The notes under the pieces: generated by a model | The model's input: only the letters and a program-made list of their open reading frames with translations | Database searches by the model: none | Told to the model about the DNA's origin: nothing | Source of the DNA: Ichthyophonus hoferi | Taxonomy: Eukaryota > Opisthokonta > Ichthyosporea > Ichthyophonida > Ichthyophonidae | DNA: 64,000 nucleotides | Direction of reading: 5' to 3' | Assembly: GCA_002751075.1 (NCBI GenBank) | Contig: NAOQ01000196.1 | Coordinates: 48,240-112,239, forward strand | Made by a program: the position numbers and the translations under genes | Shown: piece after piece, positions 1 through 12,916 of the stretch | How positions within the stretch are numbered: the first letter of the stretch is position 1 | How the letters are laid out: each line of letters begins with the position of its first letter

Positions 1-276
1 CACCAAACTAGACTACTATATTGTATTATACGCACACTACTAGATTATACTATTATAACTTTATTTCGACTATATTGGGCTGCCCTATGTGCTGTGATAG
101 AGCCATCCTATTGGCGGTTATACGGTGACATCTGTGGGCCCCAAAGTATTACTGTCAGTAATTGGCTGCCACAATTATCTCTTAATCACTCTGTCTAACT
201 GGTTAAGTGTGATCATCACCCTGACCCAATGATAATGCCGCATCATAAACTATGCAATGACCTATTGCTTATGACA

Positions 277-3200
277 TCATACCCCCGATGGTGGGCCCTG
301 TGGATGTGATTGGTACATGGCTGGCTGATACGAATACCCCCCCTGTCCAGATAATAGTGATTGGTTACTATATATAGCCCCCAATAACAATCACAACAGT
401 TCCAAACCAGAGATAAGGAAAGATAGATAATATTACAAGTATAGGAGGGCAATAATTGGTTTAATATCACAAATCTATACATAGGTTAACAGATCTCCCG
501 CCAATCAACAAATTATGTGTCTATTAGGTTGTGAAATATAACTGTATGGTGGATGACGTATGGTAGATAATCATGCACGACATAGGACCAGCCAGGCCGG
601 ATATTAATAACCGTAGCACTTAGTATGTAAATAGAGATATTGCAAGATAATAGCATATGGAAACCATAGCAACCAAGTTAAAGGGGCCAACCAACCTGCA
701 TGGTAGGGTAAGGATAGGCCGACTGATTGGCTCCCACCTGACCCCCCTGAATGTGAGCACTGGTATGGCACAAGAAACGGTTGACAGGAAAAAGGAAAAA
801 TAAGGATAACCAATCATATGGTAGCGATTAAGCCCTACATACCTGATCTCCACCTAGCGCTAGCTGGCCATCCTTCATTAGTCTCGTATAGAGCGCCTTG
901 GTAGAATGGTAGGACGCAAGTAATTGGGCGAGTTGAGCTTCAATGGACTATGACGTAAGTGACACGTCACTACTGGTTAGTGCCAGAATGCCACGTGCCA
1001 TATAATCTACATACAGTCCCCTATCTCATATCTTATCCTTATTAACTAGATGCCGCCAATCATAATCATGCATCAATTCCTCTAAGAGAGTATATATGTA
1101 CATATATCTCACCTCTTTCCTATTCTACCTGCTGGTCTGACCAATGACATGCCACCATATATGAATTACTCACATGTCTACCAATCACACTTGTCCTTAC
1201 CGTAAGCTCTGCCACTTTCTGTTGGATCTTAGGATGCATTTCACTCACCACCCTCTCGTAAAGCTGTAAATGAGCCGATCAATGATTGTCAGCCATGATT
1301 CCATTGGTTGATTCATGCTATTATCCAGCTTTATTTTCACCTACAACCATCAGATCTCCAGATATGAGGTCTAAAATACCAAATAGTTTGTCCCAAAGGA
1401 AGTGAAATACAACAACCTAATATAGTAATGCCTTATAAGGAAACCAAAGCAAATTCTAACTTGTAGCACAAACACAGTAAATCAAGGGACGAATCGGATG
1501 GTGGCATTAAATACATTAAACCTGCCTGTTCAATGTCTGCATTAAAGCTACTGTCTGTAGGGGTTTCCTCAGCCGTCAACAGCTTGCTCAGTAACAAATC
1601 AATCACCGCAGGGTCAATGTCCTATAAATACCCACCAGTCAGAGGCTATATATGACATGACTATCTCGCACACCATACACCGTATATACCCTATATACTC
1701 TATATACCTTATATACCTTATATACCTTATATACCCTATATACCTTACATACTCTATATACCTTATATAGTAATATAAACCATATATACTCTATATACTC
1801 TATATACCTTATATACCTTATACAGTAATATATATCTTATATAGTAATATATACCTTATATAATAATATATACCTTATATAGTAATATATACTCTATATA
1901 CCCTATATGCAACTAGATTTCCTTAACAGCCTGTTATCAACATACACATACCTTATCTTGCAGGAGTTCTGATTGGCCCGGTGATACCATTGGCTCATCT
2001 TTGAGAACCTCCACATAATTGGATGGCACTAAACCTACCTCGCCATTCCTCTCGGCTATGACCCCACTTTCTATTTAGTAAATTAACTCCCTTCTCTATT
2101 AGTAATTTTATAGTTCCCTCCCTCAGCCAATCCACGACTTTCATTCTTCTATTCTCTCCTCCCCCTAGAGTACACCCTAGAATCACAAGGTCAAGCCCCC
2201 TGTCCCCTACCTCTCCACCAGTCAGGGTGGGAGTTGTCCAGTAGTAGAGCCACATCTCCTGACTTAAGGCCTAGCTCGCCCTCTTCCTGGACCTCAAAGG
2301 TGTACAGCGCCCTGATCCTCTTGGGCTTCATGGCTGCCTGGGACTAGTGGGAGAGGGACAGGGGCCAGTCAGTCCATAAACCAATACCACAGTGAAAGAC
2401 AAAGAAGTGTTTATTAGTACCTACCTTATTGATTGGAGGAGATGCCTTTGCTACAGCAGGGGAGGTCGAGGTAGCCAATCCAATCTCCGTGGGATAAACA
2501 CTCTGGGTAGCCATTGGGCTCACACTCGTCTGAGAGTCCTTCAACGACTGTATATCATCACCCACTAATTAGCATTAATTAGCCGTCATTAAAACCCACC
2601 AACTCGCACCCATATACTAATGGTCCTATGTATGTCGTAATATATCATGCAATGTGACGTACATCAGCTATAGCCCTGGCCAAGTCAGCTTCTTCCTTAG
2701 CGGCGATTTGCGCAGGTGTTGCATCCTATAGGGAAGAGGGTCAATAAGAAAGAGAGAAGAATAGAGAATAAGTCTGGTCATCTCGTTGGCTTATGGCTAT
2801 CCATTAGGCAGCCATTATTTTCATAGCAACGGTAACTGTGTGTTTTTATTGGATCACTGTGCTTGGCAAGAACACATATAGGATGACTTGTACCCAATCA
2901 TTTCTAGGTGGACTAACCCTAATAGAGCCCCCCTACATAGACAGGCCTGTCAGCCACTGTATACACATACATATACACCTATCCTCTCTCTCTCTCCCTC
3001 TCCCTCTCTCTCTCATACAAGATACTTTAATACTCCTCAGCTTACAGGTGGTAGGGCAGGTTCGGGAAGCTTACGGTCCGTTCTGGGAAAGGCATGGCCC
3101 TCAGACTGTTTGCTATTGGTTAGTACGTTACCATGGAAGTAGCCATAGAGGAGTGATAATGAACCACTAACGGTAGACTCATGACTATTATAACTGGCTA

Positions 3201-5681
3201 ATGCCAGCCAATGAATAGAGGGGAATATAACTTCACAATACAGCCTTTACATTCCAATCAATAAACAGCGTTATTTATTTTTAACTTATCTTTGTTACCC
3301 ATAAGGTGTTGCTAAAAATATAAAAAGGCACGCGTACTTGTATAGTTTGAGATCTCCTCATTGGGTGGGTATAATAATCTGTATTTAGACCAATCAAGGA
3401 TAATAGCATCCATGCACATGTGTTTAGTATGTCGCTCTCCTATTTTAACAGTTGATCTGTATCCAATCGGGATGAGTGACAGCAATTAAAAGAAAAGATA
3501 TAAAGCATTATAGCCTATGAGGACAGCCAGGGCAAGGTACCTTCAAGCGGTTGTATGTACTGTATATACGGTAGAAGGGTGACTGGTCCCCTGTGTCAAG
3601 CACCCATTCCTGTAGCATGTCTAGTAACTTCTGGCACACCTTGGGGGCCGTGTTGGTCTGCAGCCAAGGCAGGGTTAAACCGTAGGTATGTGTATGTACG
3701 TATATAGATTTATGATAGTGTGTTTGTATAAGGGTTTGATAGTATGATGGTATATATGTATGTATTTATGTATGTATCTATGTATCTATGTATGTATGTA
3801 TGTATGCCTAACTATATGTGGATAGACTTATTGGTCGATTGGTTATTCAGTGCAAAATAATAAGAATCTGAATATAAATAAATGGGTATTTGCGTGCATC
3901 TAAGTTAAAATCGGTTATTGATTGGCTATAAAGGCAAATAAGGGAAGGGATATCAGAACGAGTCACAGCCTGCAGAGTACAGGGTGTGAAATACTTTCCA
4001 CCCTATATTACACACCTTGGTCTGCAGAAGGCGATATATTTCATCCAATAAGGGCTGTTGGGCACACTCGATTTGGAAGGGTTTGCCGCCGTTATGGAAG
4101 CACGCATTGAGAAGCTAGTAGCCCACCAATCATTAATACCCTCTAACATATAGTTGATATATGTTGTATACTATATATTATTGGTCTAATACAAATTACT
4201 GTATGTTATATTACGTATCAAGTATAAAATCATCCAATGCACAACTGCTTATTAATAATAAAATGAGAATATGTATAAGATCGGGCCTTTATACCACCAG
4301 GGTGTGATAGATATGTATGTAATGAGCTAACAAGCACTGTATCTGTACAGGGATATGTCCATAGATAGAAGCCCTATAATACCCCTGCCTGTCCTCTCCA
4401 ACTTCCTCTCCCTCTCCCTCCCTCTCCCCTCCTATTACTCTACATCATTGGTCCTTACCACTACAGCCAATACCCCCACAGTAGGGTCATGGTGACTTAT
4501 ATGACGAACGATTGGCCGGAGAGCCTCCTTGGCTCTGTGAGGAAACCAATTAATAACACCATTATTTAAAAAACAATCCAATTGCATTCATCCATCTATA
4601 TATATACTACTGGCTACTACACCTTTCTATTCTTTTTGATTTTCTCTGCTCCAATAGAAACATACATTCGCTACATCTTAAAATGCAAAAAATGCAAACA
4701 ATGGTAGCTATGATCCTTACTGCCAACCAATAACATACCCTTTTTCTTTTTCTAAAGTTAGCTTGTCACAGACTTCCAGGATTCTCCCCCAATCTTCCCC
4801 CTCCCCTGTGACTGCCTTACCTGTGTATGGATAAAAAATATATTAAAAAATAGTAAAAACGTATAAATCAATAAAAAATCTTGTGTTTCTGTGTATCACA
4901 GTCTATTGCTGGAGAATGATAGGCCTAAAACTATTTATTGGTAGGGATAGAGTATACTATAATCTAATATAGTAGAATATAATATAATATAATATAATAT
5001 AATATAATATAGGACAACATAGTATAATGTAATATAATTTAATATAATATAATATAATATAATATAGTATAATGTAGTATAATATAATATAATGCAATAA
5101 AATATAATGTAGTACAGTATAATATATAAGAACAGTCGTTTATGAAGGTAGCTTTATGCAAGTATACATACACGTTTTTGCGCATGTGTGCTTATTTAAG
5201 TGCATATACAAATGCCATGCGTTATTTTAATGTTATTTTATGGCCCATGTGTGCGTGCGTACTTTGTATATGTACGTTTGTAGGCATATACATGTGGTCT
5301 TCTTTAACTTAGTATGTTTACATTTTTTGTGTAGGTTTGTATTCGTAAAGTTAAAGTAGCGTGGTTGGGTCTTTTCAAGTATCTTTTCAAACAAACTATT
5401 TGACAAGTGGTATCTGGCCCGGTCGTACACTACCTCTATATCCTTCATATGTATTTTAGAACAACACTGGTGTTTATTTGATCTTTCCTGTGTATAAACG
5501 AGCTAGAAATGAGAAGAAAAAAAATACTAATGAAAACCAAGAAAGTTCTTTTATTTACCAACAATATATCCTCTACAGATAATTTCGATATTTCTAGTAA
5601 CAGATACCTCTATGTTATGTCAAACTAGTATTTACCTACTAAGCCATCGTAGGGGGAGGGGTCCTGGAAGAGAGGATTCAT
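277..5681 (-). CDS. STAM: STAM, ESCRT-0 signal-transducing adaptor
   Basis: STAM pairs with HGS/Hrs as ESCRT-0 on early endosomes and captures ubiquitinated cargo. Exons in transcript order: 5636-5681 (ATG at 5681, MNPLFQDPSPYDGLV), 4739-4820, 4459-4534, 4016-4114, 3541-3657, 3046-3105, 2663-2725, 2425-2547, 2211-2337, 1952-2055, 1526-1621, 1201-1263, 843-947, and a tail exon ending near 277. Reading phases agree across these joins. The first five exons give a VHS domain (EDWGRILEVCDKLT; HHDPTVGVLAVV; APKVCQKLLDMLQEW). The join 2663/2547 builds the UIM (EEADLARAIADSLKDSQ). 2337-1952 is an SH3 domain (RALYTFEVQEEGELGL; HPDWWR; GLVPSNYVEVL). 1621-843 is the GAT-like coiled coil. The tail is Tyr/Gln/Pro-rich (YSYQPAMYQSHPQGPPSG), as in animal STAM. 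About 410 residues against roughly 540 in human. One join needs a GC donor. The last exon and stop are the least certain part, since GTATGA at the stop could also be a donor. Confidence 0.9.
1680..1912. repeat. TATATACC-type tandem array in a STAM intron
   Basis: Short units of the type CTATATACCTTATA recur for about 230 bases, with interspersed TAGTAATATA variants. The array lies wholly inside the intron between STAM exons 1952-2055 and 1526-1621. It is simple-sequence DNA with no coding meaning. Confidence 0.85.
4968..5112. repeat. AATAT pentanucleotide array in STAM intron 1
   Basis: About 145 bases of nearly perfect ATAAT/TAATA five-base units, decaying at both ends into variants such as TAGTATAATG. 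It lies in the first STAM intron (4821-5635) and is a plain microsatellite. Confidence 0.85.
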
Positions 5682-7239
5682 GTTTAAGAGTGGTGAGGTT
5701 ATAGTTGAATAATTGAAAAGCTAACCTAACTGATCTCTAACTGTTTACAGTTTATTTGTGGAAAATATATAAATAAATCTAAGTGAAATTGGCGTTAAAT
5801 GAAAAAAAAATTAATATATTACTGATAATAAAAATAAATACTATATTATTGATATTAATAATTTTATTATATTGTATTGATACCATGTCAAGAATTATCT
5901 TGCACCATTCCTTGATTTGTATTGGCTGTGTTCTACCATTTTAGGATCTTTTATTGGCTATTGTACTGAGCCTGATAACGTCATGATCATGGATTATTCG
6001 CGTGTAGGCCTGGAAGATACTTGTATTCTGTACAGCTAAGATAGTTTATCCTGTCTAGGACTGTATTTAAATATTTCCTGTATTTTGAACCTATAAATAA
6101 TGTATAATTGTTAATTAATTAAAAATAAATGTATAAAGCATAAGCTTTTGATTTTTTTTGTTTATGAAATTATAATTTGCCAAAATTGTAAATGCTGAAA
6201 AGAAGAACTCAAGATCCGTTAGGGCCACTTAAGTCTCAGTCTTATTCGTGTGGATTTTATTTTCTAGTCTAATTATATATTATTGGTGCAATATCATTAT
6301 TCCTAATTATAATACTTTCCGACAAAATGCAATTTATAAAGTTGGAATGCAGTAGTGTCCAATTGGAAACTAAGATTTAGCCATCCCAATAAAATAACTG
6401 ATCCCAGAAGGTGATTATCCAATAAAATAAGTATGGCAGTAATTAAATGTGATTATTCTTGTTGGCTGAAACTACCACCTCATATAATCATGTAAGTATA
6501 TTGCTTTTTAAAATAAATTTCACCCTTCAATCCTACAGGTACAATCAAGGTTACCAGTTCCTTAATAAAGAGAGACATGCACTTTTTATACATTAAAAAC
6601 TGCATATATGTTACCTACTTTTCTAATTATTAATATTTTTAATTAATTTTAACTCAATTTGAACCACATGATATTAGATGCACTACATTAACACTAAATT
6701 CTTATTAATCAAAAAACATTCTAAGCAAACCCAAATGCTATTGACTATAAGCTTAGAATCATAGTAGAATCTACTATGGTCTGAACCCACCATTGAATGT
6801 TTTTTTTGACAAAAACCAAAACTGCTCAACAGAGGACTACACTCTAATGAATATACAATGCTGTGTGGCACCTGTTCGCTCATACTCTAGCAATGACACC
6901 ACGACATTAAAATGGCACCTACTGCTAGTCTATATCCATCAATATTTTGTTTACAATAATGCTAAAAATACTACAATTATATAATAATATATACAAACAG
7001 TATATATTATATTAATAATTATCCTATATGTATTGGAAAGCTGTTAACAACTGCAAGCACAGAATCAAAACAAAAATAAAGACCATGATTTTGTTTCATT
7101 GCAATATTTCTTGGCCCAGTCAGATTGCAAACAGAAACCTTTTTATGCATACATTGCAATAACATAACTTGATGTATAAACTTAATTGTCCTTTTGCCAA
7201 TCTTACAAAAAAACATTATCACATTTATTTATAAGTTGC
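5682..7239. other. STAM upstream region and AT-rich spacer
   Basis: This holds the STAM 5' flank and the start of an AT-rich desert. ATTGGC sites occur near 5920-5960, with a TGACGTTAT-like site around 5976-5982 on the minus strand, so the first 300 bases may carry the promoter. I see no exon-like conserved reading frame from 6000 to 7239. Confidence 0.5.
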
Positions 7240-8120
7240 GGAGATCAATTTTTGATCGAAAATCACGATTACAGGTGATCAATTATTCATTATAATTACT
7301 GATTACATCGTGTGATCTCATGATTTCCAAGGTTTCTATAGTTTTTGAGTACCAACTACAACAGAGACATCGATTTATACATTACACTTGTACATCACAT
7401 ACAGTAGTTTGTTTGCATATATATATACTATATCAATGACGTTTCTACACAGTATTAAGTTAACAAGTAGCAGTGTTGTCTTAATAACTCCATTATAAAT
7501 AATTTTATCAGCAGTGAACATGTAAGTCTTTGTGCATCACTATATTAACAATAATATTGAACCTGAATCAATTAGGAACAAAGAATATTGTATAGTACAA
7601 TATAAACCTTGGAATACTCGATGAAAACTCTCGGCTATGTTGGTTGTCAAAGCATAAAAGAGCGTTAGCTGTGTGGGTATCTTATCTTTTCTGGTTCTAA
7701 ACATCCAAACAATTGGAAAACACCAAGCACCAGATTAACTGGACGGAAATATCAAAATTAATAAACTCAATCCAATCAATAGGTATTCAATCAAAGACAA
7801 AAAGCAACCAACTTCGTTTAAGAAATTATGACTAGACATAAAACAAAGCTTAAGCAGAATAAATATTTAAACCAACAAATATTAGCATATTTTCACATAC
7901 ACAATACGTATGCTCTTATTACTGCAGGTACTGTAGATACTGGTAGTATATTCTAAAAGAGTAAGGGTTGAAATAAATTTAATGGAAGGTACCATGATTG
8001 CAGTTCAGTAAACCAAATATGATTTGAAAATTTTACTTCATACAAATGAACAAGCTTAACCCTACAAATCGCTCCATTACAGTCAATATATCGATGTAGG
8101 TCAGATTTTGTTTCCAATAT
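7240..8120. repeat. Dispersed repeat, copy 1 (unclassified family)
   Basis: About 880 bases align colinearly, in the same orientation, with 50277-51185. Shared blocks include TCATGATTTCCAAGGTT, ATACAGTAGTTTGTTTGCAT, GTTGTCTTAATAACT, GTTCTAAACAT and ACCAACAAATA. I judge identity by eye at roughly 75 percent with small indels throughout. No long reading frame is present in either copy. I see no clear terminal inverted repeat, poly-A tail or LTR-like TG...CA ends, so the class (LTR of another family, large non-autonomous DNA element, or other) is unknown. Confidence 0.82.
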
Positions 8121-9177
8121 AGGTATTATCAAATATACCTACGATATTAGCCTTAATTTGGAATGCTATCAATACCTACAACAAGTTACCTGGATTGGTA
8201 TAGATCTTTGTATCTAACAATCTAATATATCATGTAAATAGAATTCACAAGATAGTATTAACAAGAAGTATACTATATCTATAGATTATAACAATCTGTG
8301 GTAGATGCTAGTGATACTGCTACAGGCCTGGGGTATCCTATTAATAAAAATGTGGAAGTGATATTATCTGGGATAACAATGGAGTTAATATATGTTGCCT
8401 TACATTTAACTAGAGTGTGTATTTTTTTCTGTGTACTAAGAATATGAGTGGTATAAAATCACCCTTTTCAAATTTTGAGTATAGAAAAATGTTCACTTAA
8501 ACACATATTTACATTATTACGATATCAATACGACTTCTGCGTATCATATTGTTGAAGAAAATTGAAAGTCAAGAAGTCAAGTTTTTATTAAATAACTGAA
8601 TCTCTCCTGTCTCTGGATTGGTTGTAGTAGTAGTTTTATATTTGATGGTCATCCTTTCATCCAATGGAGGATGAGTCCATTTTCTCTTAGATTCAGAAGC
8701 ATAAATGTAAAGAAGTACTTTGTCCTGATTAGTGAACCTGACTTAGACTGAAATGTAGGCTTGCTCCAGAGGGTTATATATAAATATTGTGTCTTGCTCC
8801 TCTTGCTATTCTTGTTTTATAATGAATTGATTTCGGTTGAAAAATATTAAGGGGGCAGTTTTGATGTTTTTTAGACCAGGCCTGAACTGGTTATTTAATT
8901 TATTCAGGTATCTCTTTGTCTCCGATCATAGTTTTCTATGTAGAACCGTGAATAATGTTAGTACTGCTAGCTTTTTTATATATTTGCAAAGGTTAAAAGG
9001 ACAAGCTTTTTAAACCCTACATAGTGTAATTTTCTACGTAATATATATTGCATTATGTTTCTGATTGATCCAGGCCTATATTCACTGATTATATATCAAC
9101 GTACTAGTTCTACTCTATTTCTGCTTATTGATATTATTGATATTTCTAATAACTGGATTAGATGTAGAATATTACAT

Positions 9178-9208
<31 letters not shown>

Positions 9209-9649
9209 ATGTTGGTTGCAATGTATTGTATTTACAGTTACCGAGTAAGTAGTTGTTCCAGTATCTCTTGGTGCTCTGGAATCAATTAAAATCTTAGCAC
9301 CTTGAAAATTATGAGATTACGCGTTATAATCGGGGTTTATAGAAAACAGCATGATCACTTGCAATCGTAATTCCCTAATTAGAAATAATGATCTCAACAG
9401 TCCTTAATGTATTAATGTTGTACTTTGATGTGTGTGGTGCCCCTTGAGACACAATTCTGTTCAGTGAGAAATATTGTAGACTAGATGTTTGCATGTTGCC
9501 TTAACACATCTGATCTCAATGTATAAGCTTTCTAGGATGTCCTTATTTACATGGCTCATTAACTAATTCGTTAATGAAAGTGCTCGCAAACTATGCAATT
9601 GAACTCACGGCTTTTTATTTATAGATAAAAATTGAACTACTTTTAGGTC
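8121..9649. other. AT-rich spacer
   Basis: No gene or recognisable element seen. It contains a pure TA dinucleotide run at about 9184-9208 and otherwise unstructured AT-rich DNA. Confidence 0.6.
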
Positions 9650-11520
9650 GAATTGCGCAATTACTACTTTATGTACTGACTTTGCAACAAGATCTAGGTG
9701 GGCATCATGAACGGAAAATTCAGCCTTTTTCAGCTAATCGGAAGCCCTTACGTAGAGTTATACATTCTATGTGAGAAAGTTCATGGTTCGGCGAACCTAT
9801 ATACGAATCTCAGACGAAGGGAGTGAATACAAAATTTGGTGCTAAACTGAAATCGGCTTTCCAATGTTGCGACTTGCTGACAATTTAATAGCTCTTTCAC
9901 TTGTCCATGCGGACAGTGCATTGTCAATAACCAAAATTGACCGAAAGCATTGATTTGACGTATGTCTATTATGGGTGGGACCCAAAGTCTATACATATTT
10001 GGAGCTGAGGTTAGATTGCAGCATTAATTGGCATTCAATGTGGTCATTTTTCCTAGAAATTGGCATGAAGGCTTTATGGCCATTTGTACGAGTTATGGTT
10101 CTTAAGATGAAGCCTTTAGATCCAAAGGTGTTTTTGCGTTCTTACTAAGAATTCTAATATGCAGTATTTGGACGAGTGTCTACAACCTTCTACTTTAGAT
10201 AGGGATTCTATTGCATCTCATGGTATTGATGGCATTTTTTGTCAGAATGTATCGATCGGATAGAATCAGTATTGGAATCCAAAAACATTGATAGTCCTTC
10301 AAAATCGCTGCTGTCGCTATACATCTCCACTTTAGACTCTTTGGAATCATGGTCACTGCTACTATACGGTTCGGAATCGTGGACTTCCGATTAATTGTAG
10401 GAAAAACGCTCATTACTGCCATCATTCACACACTGAATTCTATAGTCCTCATGCTCCAATGTTTATTATTTACATCACAAAAAACTTAGTACGCTATCAA
10501 GGGCCGGGATCCTGACTGGGCTATTATGGCCCAACCACCTTGCGTCGCTTCCACTGCAACCGCATCTATTCACGATACAACTCACATAACTACTGTGCCA
10601 GAAGCTCTTCAACTTCCTGCTGAATAAACAATCAAATTGGCGTTTTCAACTCAACCTTCCACATCAAAATGTATGTACAGCTGGAGGGGGAGGATATTTT
10701 TGTGGTACCCATCTGTCTATTTCAGTTCCAGAAGGTATTGCAAGCTTGTATTTTCATTATCGTATTGCGTCAGCACAGCCCATCATATCAGGGTGGAAAA
10801 TTACACCTTACTATTCCCATCAAGACGAGATAAGTGAACGTCTAATCCAGACGCTATTCACGTGAGTAAAAATATCCTTGATAAAAAACGTCTACCAGGA
10901 TAATTTTGGAACGAGGTCGTAAAACTGCAATTTTTACCCTCCGTGTACTTCATTTCCAAAGGAAAGAAACAACAAATGAATTCAACATGGAATACTTTAG
11001 AAAAGAGTTTCTTGTATACTCTCTAACGACCATACAATTCTTTCCAGCAGTGAACGCCACTACAACTTGGAACCGGCCCAACTAGATGCAAGCTAGAAGA
11101 GAAGAACAAAATGTACGATACCCAGATTGACGCCCTGAGTAACCATCAACGTCCCAAGCTTGGATTACTATGACATAGAGTCCCCCGCATGCACTTCAAC
11201 ATTCATATGAAGCCTCCTAGCAGTGGCTACAGCCTACACTTTATAAATGGTAAGCTAGGTGGGGAGATCAACATATACCAGTGTGAGGGAGTTATGGATT
11301 CTAGCTTTTATTGAAGGATTTTAGCAAATCCCAACACTATTTTGCGAGTAGTATATGCAAGATCGAGAGGCCATTATATAATCTCATACAGTCTGCATTA
11401 GTCTTGGAATGGAACTTAGCAGATCTGGACACAATAGACCCAAAACAAGCTCATGAAGGGTGAGCTTGGTCGTGGTTTTTCATTACTAAGTTAACATCTC
11501 TATACGTATATAGGGATGCA
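9650..11520. pseudogene. Decayed coding-like stretch, family unknown
   Basis: The base composition is richer in G and C than in the surrounding desert, and short open stretches with protein-like composition appear. On the plus strand these lie at about 10660-10830 (MYVQLEGEDIFVVPICLFQF), 10918-11083, 11110-11170 and 11190-11304 (GYSLHFINGKLGGEI). On the minus strand a Ser/Asp/Glu-rich segment lies near 10230-10400. None is part of a long frame and none matches a family I can name. It is probably the wreck of an inserted element, which could be a transposon or virus-derived. Chance open stretches remain possible. Confidence 0.35.
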
Positions 11521-12916
11521 AGAGGAGTGTTGTAATTTTAAACTATTAATTAGAATTATTTTAATTTTACTAATGACCGAGTATTTAGCATCAACACCAT
11601 ACCATAAAATCCGATCCTATCTGAGGCCCTAATCGCAGCAATCAATAAGACGTTTCCAATCAAAAACTGTGAATGGGCCCTCTAGTTTTCCAGATTTCAT
11701 TTGAGAAGTTTGACCAAAACATAAACTTTCTTAGTTGTAGACGCTAACAACATGAGACCAAAGATAGTATTGAATATTGGTGGGTAATACCAATGGTCAA
11801 TAATGTATGCAACATCACAGGAGCACATAGAATAGGGGCTATGTATGACCCCATGTTAAAGTGTATTGTATTTTGGTTAACTCATCTGTCATAATTTGTT
11901 GTGCAGTACTACTTGTTCAGATTAATCAATGGGTATATCATGATATTCTTTCAGAAATTGTTGTAAAACATCATATATTTACTTATGTCATGTACATATG
12001 GTCTATTGTTTTGGAACTAATTGCATGGTAGAATGTGATTGCGCTCCATTCAACTTGTGAATTAATGATTTGTTTTAATCATCTTATATAGGATAGGCTT
12101 GGAGCCATTTCTTATTAGATCTAATTGCTGTTACACAAATATATTTTAATACTATCATTCTCTTCCCATGTCCTACCTCTTGGTGGCTGTCACCAATATA
12201 CCTTTGGTCAGGATATTATGATATAAGGCCAACCACATGTTTACAAGGTGAAAGATTTCTGCCAATTACATATATACGGTCTGTACGTGATGTGTTGGCC
12301 ACACTGAAATAGGATTTTTAAACTCTGATTGAGCATTAATAAATATTGAATATTTTGTTACCAATAAATATAGTTGGCAATAGCTCTGTTGATGTACAAA
12401 GTAGGAAGAAGTGCCTCATGAATCTGGTAAGAGCCAGGACCACACTATGATGACCACACCATGATGTCATGAATACATAACACAGGGGGGATCCTCCTCT
12501 CTTGTCCTCTAGCATGATATCACAATATTGCAACACGCCATACCACATATTTATATCATTGAAGAGATTTTTCCATTCATTCATTCATGCTTATTGCACT
12601 GGATTTGATATCCCACAGAGTATATCAATGCATTAATAATAATATAATGTACACCCCTATATAATATTAAATACCCATCTGAAACGTAATACCAAAGGAA
12701 TAAATCTTAACAGACGCATTATTAGTTATTAAATCGTCGGCGCCCTATAATATCTAGCCTTGAGCCTCGGCCAGCTAGCAACATGGGTTGAGTCTGCATA
12801 ACCACATGTATGTAAGACCAAAAGTCAAAGTGGGGGTGGGAGGGAAGGTAGGTAAGTAAAACTAAAAAAACCTGGGTGACCATGAAGGTGTGGCCTTGAT
12901 ACATATAACTCAATCT
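11521..12916. other. Spacer downstream of DCAF4
   Basis: AT-rich sequence with no supported gene. GC content and CCAAT-type hexamers rise again from about 12100 onward as the DCAF4 block is approached. The last part should hold the DCAF4 3' untranslated region; I see no clear poly-A signal on the minus strand. Confidence 0.5.

Noticed and set aside
738-759. Small candidate STAM exon (CSHSGGS)
   Set aside because: It has plausible splice sites but leaves phase 1, which puts the Tyr/Gln/Pro-rich tail out of frame; skipping it keeps the conserved tail.
2838-3170. 110-residue plus-strand frame
   Set aside because: It overlaps STAM exon 3046-3105 in antisense and a CT-rich intron stretch; no family resemblance.
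9785-9797. GGTTCGGCGAACC, resembling a tRNA T-arm
   Set aside because: It is only a short palindrome; no matching A box, anticodon arm or acceptor stem lies around it.
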